Below are positions 62,107 to 64,000 of a DNA stretch of 64,000 nt, piece by piece (position 1 is the first letter of the stretch; every line of letters starts with the position of its first letter). A program made the translations under genes and the position numbers. The stretch lies in contig NZ_BMXF01000004.1 of the NCBI RefSeq assembly GCF_014651615.1, forward strand, positions 124,001 to 188,000. Direction: 5' to 3'. Below the pieces are notes generated by a model. That model was not told where the DNA came from. It saw only the letters and a program-made list of their open reading frames with translations, and ran no database searches. The DNA is from Persicitalea jodogahamensis. GTDB taxonomy: Bacteria > Bacteroidota > Bacteroidia > Cytophagales > Spirosomataceae.

Positions 62107-63585
62107 ATGAAAAAGATACCCTTCCTACTTCTCATCGCATTTCTTACCTCCTGTTCGGACAAGTTTCTGGAGATATACCCCCAGGACTCCCTGAACGAAG
62201 GAAACTTTTACAAAACGGAAACTGAATTCATTCTGCTGGCCAATGGGTGCTATGTGCCCATGCGCAACTACGAGAAGAACCAGCATTGGGTGCTGGCCGA
62301 GCTAAGCTCGGATAACTCGACCCACCAGAACAACATCCGCACCGGCGAAGCTTCGCGGGGCGTAATCGACCAATTCATTCTGGGATCCGACAACGCCGCT
62401 TATGAAGCATTCTGGGATCAATCCTACAACGGTATCACCCGTTGTAACAAGCTGTTGAGCGAACTCGATCGCGAAGGGGTAGTTTTTTCCCAGGAGTCGT
62501 ATAAGGACCGCAGCGCGGGGGAAGCGCTTTTCCTGCGGGCAGTGTATTATTTCAATCTGGTGCGGCAGTTTGGTGGGGTTCCGCTCGTCACTTCGCCGAT
62601 CAGCTCTCAGGAGGCGGTAGGGATCAAGCGCTCCACCGAGGAGCAGGTTTACGCCCAGATTGTCAAAGATCTGACAGAATCAATCGCCCATTTTGCCAAA
62701 GCCCGTGACGTGGACGAAACCGGACGCGCCAACGAATGGGCAGCGCAGGGCATGCTGGGCAAAGTTCAGCTGACCCTGAAAAAGTACCCCGAGGCGCAGC
62801 AGGCGCTGGCAGCAGTGATCAACTCCGGAAAGTACCAGCTGCTGGCTAATTACGCAGATGTGTTCAATCCTGCACAGAAAGATTATAAGGAAACTATTTT
62901 CGCAATGCAGTATTCGGAGGCCAGCGCTGAGGTGGCCAATCAATTCATTTTTATGTTTGCCCCGCACACCTCTGGTGGGGCGGTGACGCTCCGCCCCAAT
63001 ATCAATATAGTGGGTGCCGGCTGGAACCAGCCAACCGACGACCTCATCAATGCGTTCGAACCAGGCGATGCCCGCAAGGCAGTTTCGATTGGTTATTGGA
63101 ATGGTCTGGATTGGGACAACAAAGTACGACCTGTGCCTTACTGCAATAAGTACAAGCCGCCCATCGCGGCACCTGACAACCGCGCCGGCGATAACTTTCC
63201 CATCCTGCGCTACTCCGATGTGCTTCTCATGCAAGCCGAAGTACTTAATGAGCAGGGCAAAACTAGCGAAGCAATTCCATTGGTGCAGATGGTGCGCAAC
63301 CGCGCAAAGCTCACCACGCCCATCTCGGCCACGGACAAGGTTTCTTTGCAAAACCTGATTGCCAAAGAGCGACAGGTTGAGCTGTGTTTCGAGAACCACC
63401 GCTGGTATGATTTGAAGCGTACGGGAAAGGCCATTGAAGTGATGACCGCTCATGGCAAACGGGAAATCGCTATGAAGCCCTACCTGTACGAGGGGGCCTA
63501 CAATATTACGCCCAACAAACTTTTGGCGCCGATTCCGGCCAATGAAGTGCTGGTGAATAAGCTAACCCAGAATCCGGGATATTGA
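62107..63585 (+). CDS. RagB/SusD-family glycan-binding lipoprotein
   Basis: A 492-aa protein 37 nt after the STN-type susC. The signal MKKIPFLLLIAFLTSC gives a lipobox Cys16. FLEIYPQDSLNEGNFYKTE, GEALFLRAVYYFNLVRQFGG, ILRYSDVLLMQAEVLNEQG and the ending IPANEVLVNKLTQNPGY are family features. It is about 100 residues shorter than, and clearly different from, the SusD pair at 43268/48880, so it likely binds a different glycan. Confidence 0.95.
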   Translation: MKKIPFLLLIAFLTSCSDKFLEIYPQDSLNEGNFYKTETEFILLANGCYVPMRNYEKNQHWVLAELSSDNSTHQNNIRTGEASRGVIDQFILGSDNAAYEAFWDQSYNGITRCNKLLSELDREGVVFSQESYKDRSAGEALFLRAVYYFNLVRQFGGVPLVTSPISSQEAVGIKRSTEEQVYAQIVKDLTESIAHFAKARDVDETGRANEWAAQGMLGKVQLTLKKYPEAQQALAAVINSGKYQLLANYADVFNPAQKDYKETIFAMQYSEASAEVANQFIFMFAPHTSGGAVTLRPNINIVGAGWNQPTDDLINAFEPGDARKAVSIGYWNGLDWDNKVRPVPYCNKYKPPIAAPDNRAGDNFPILRYSDVLLMQAEVLNEQGKTSEAIPLVQMVRNRAKLTTPISATDKVSLQNLIAKERQVELCFENHRWYDLKRTGKAIEVMTAHGKREIAMKPYLYEGAYNITPNKLLAPIPANEVLVNKLTQNPGY

Positions 63586-63722
63586 ATAGTCCGTCTTTTG
63601 AATATAAACCCGTATCATTTTGGAGTAAAAAAGCGCAGTGCCAGACCTTTTGATTCCGGGCAGAAACCGATGGGAAATACTCAGGCTGCGAAATTCATCC
63701 TCTCAAAAATAGTATAAATGAA

Positions 63723-63754
63723 GAAGGCTGCTCCGACTTGTCAGAGCAGCCTTC
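63723..63754 (+). terminator. hairpin between susD and the sulfatase gene
   Basis: An 11-bp perfect stem (GAAGGCTGCTC 63723-63733 with GAGCAGCCTTC 63744-63754) and a 10-nt loop, ending 16 nt before the sulfatase ATG. It is followed by ATAAAATCAT rather than a U-tract. It could be a weak terminator or a 3'-end-protecting stem that lowers expression of the distal gene. The rest of the 63586-63770 gap shows nothing else. Confidence 0.5.
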
Positions 63755-63770
63755 ATAAAATCATATCTCC

Positions 63771-64000
63771 ATGAAAGTTTGTAAAAATATATTTCTGATT
63801 TGCGCGGTATTTTTCCTGTGCGATTTTAAACCGCGCTCAGTAAGTATTGCCGACAAGAAACCCAACATTGTGTATATTCTGGTGGATCAGTGGCGGGCGC
63901 AGGCAGGTGGCTATGCAGGCGACCCCAATGCCCACACGCCCAACATCGACCGGTTGGCCGGGGTGAGTTTGAACGTTAGGAATGCCGTTTCGGGAATGCC
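63771..64000 (+). CDS. secreted sulfatase, N-terminal part
   Basis: 76 codons, running off the right edge. The signal-like start MKVCKNIFLICAVFFLC is followed by the sulfatase opening KPNIVYILVDQWRAQAGGYAG and PNAHTPNIDRLA, with the metal-binding Asp in ILVDQ. The formylglycine Cys motif would lie just beyond the window. Its place after the SusC/D pair of the locus suggests desulfation of the same glycan that the heparinase-like lyases cut. Confidence 0.9.
   Translation, partial: MKVCKNIFLICAVFFLCDFKPRSVSIADKKPNIVYILVDQWRAQAGGYAGDPNAHTPNIDRLAGVSLNVRNAVSGM

Overview
The window looks like chromosome from a member of the Bacteroidota, most likely Cytophagales of the Spirosomataceae/Dyadobacter type. 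The reasons are the SusC/SusD pairs, ECF sigma/FecR regulators, DUF5723, DUF2264, DUF1080 and DUF4198 proteins, weak ribosome-binding sites and a base composition near 50% GC. The genus is an inference. I see no rRNA, tRNA, CRISPR array, transposase or phage gene.

Layout. (1) 1-12.4 kb: the right-hand part of a carbohydrate locus. It starts inside a susD and continues, all on +, with a secreted FAD-dependent oxidoreductase carrying a carbohydrate-binding-like N-domain, a 4-nt overlapping exported protein with a covalent-flavin (ApbE-type) motif, a large secreted toroid-type protein, a sodium:solute symporter, a glycoside hydrolase family 2 enzyme and a second, cytosolic FAD oxidoreductase. 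(2) 12.4-31 kb: mostly housekeeping. It holds gpsA, DUF2853, a TolC/HlyD-type efflux pair, a lipoprotein glucosidase/debranching-like enzyme, an EEP-family hydrolase, PBP1A, MsrB, an RhlE-type helicase behind a terminator-containing leader, a sulfatase cut by an in-frame amber codon, a circularly permuted ATP-grasp protein and a DUF5723 protein. (3) 31.1-38.6 kb: a minus-strand DUF2264 / nucleoside-permease-like MFS / sulfatase operon with short tandem repeats in both intercistronic gaps, then fbp, DUF4198 and DUF1080 genes. (4) 38.7-64 kb: a large polysaccharide utilization locus. It has an ECF sigma factor, an 81-aa FecR-like mini protein, two tandem paralogous SusC/SusD pairs without STN domains, three heparinase II/III-like enzymes (two of them tandem paralogs), a second ECF sigma factor with a full FecR, an STN-bearing SusC with its SusD, and the start of another sulfatase.

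How it fits together. In region 4 the SusC/D pairs would import oligosaccharides released from a uronic-acid-containing, probably sulfated polysaccharide. Heparinase-like lyases and the sulfatase would process them, and the two sigma/anti-sigma sets would sense the substrate. The STN signalling domain is present only in the SusC next to the full transmembrane FecR. The STN-less SusCs sit behind an anti-sigma reduced to its cytoplasmic domain. In region 1 the exported FAD enzyme, the predicted flavinylated partner, GH2, symporter and cytosolic FAD enzyme suggest an oxidation-assisted sugar or glycoside pathway split across the inner membrane. This is the best candidate here for a poorly described system.

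At DNA scale, the octamer AAAGTACC (and its complement) occurs about 28 times by eye where about two are expected. It occurs in all three codon frames and as a tandem array in one intergenic spacer.
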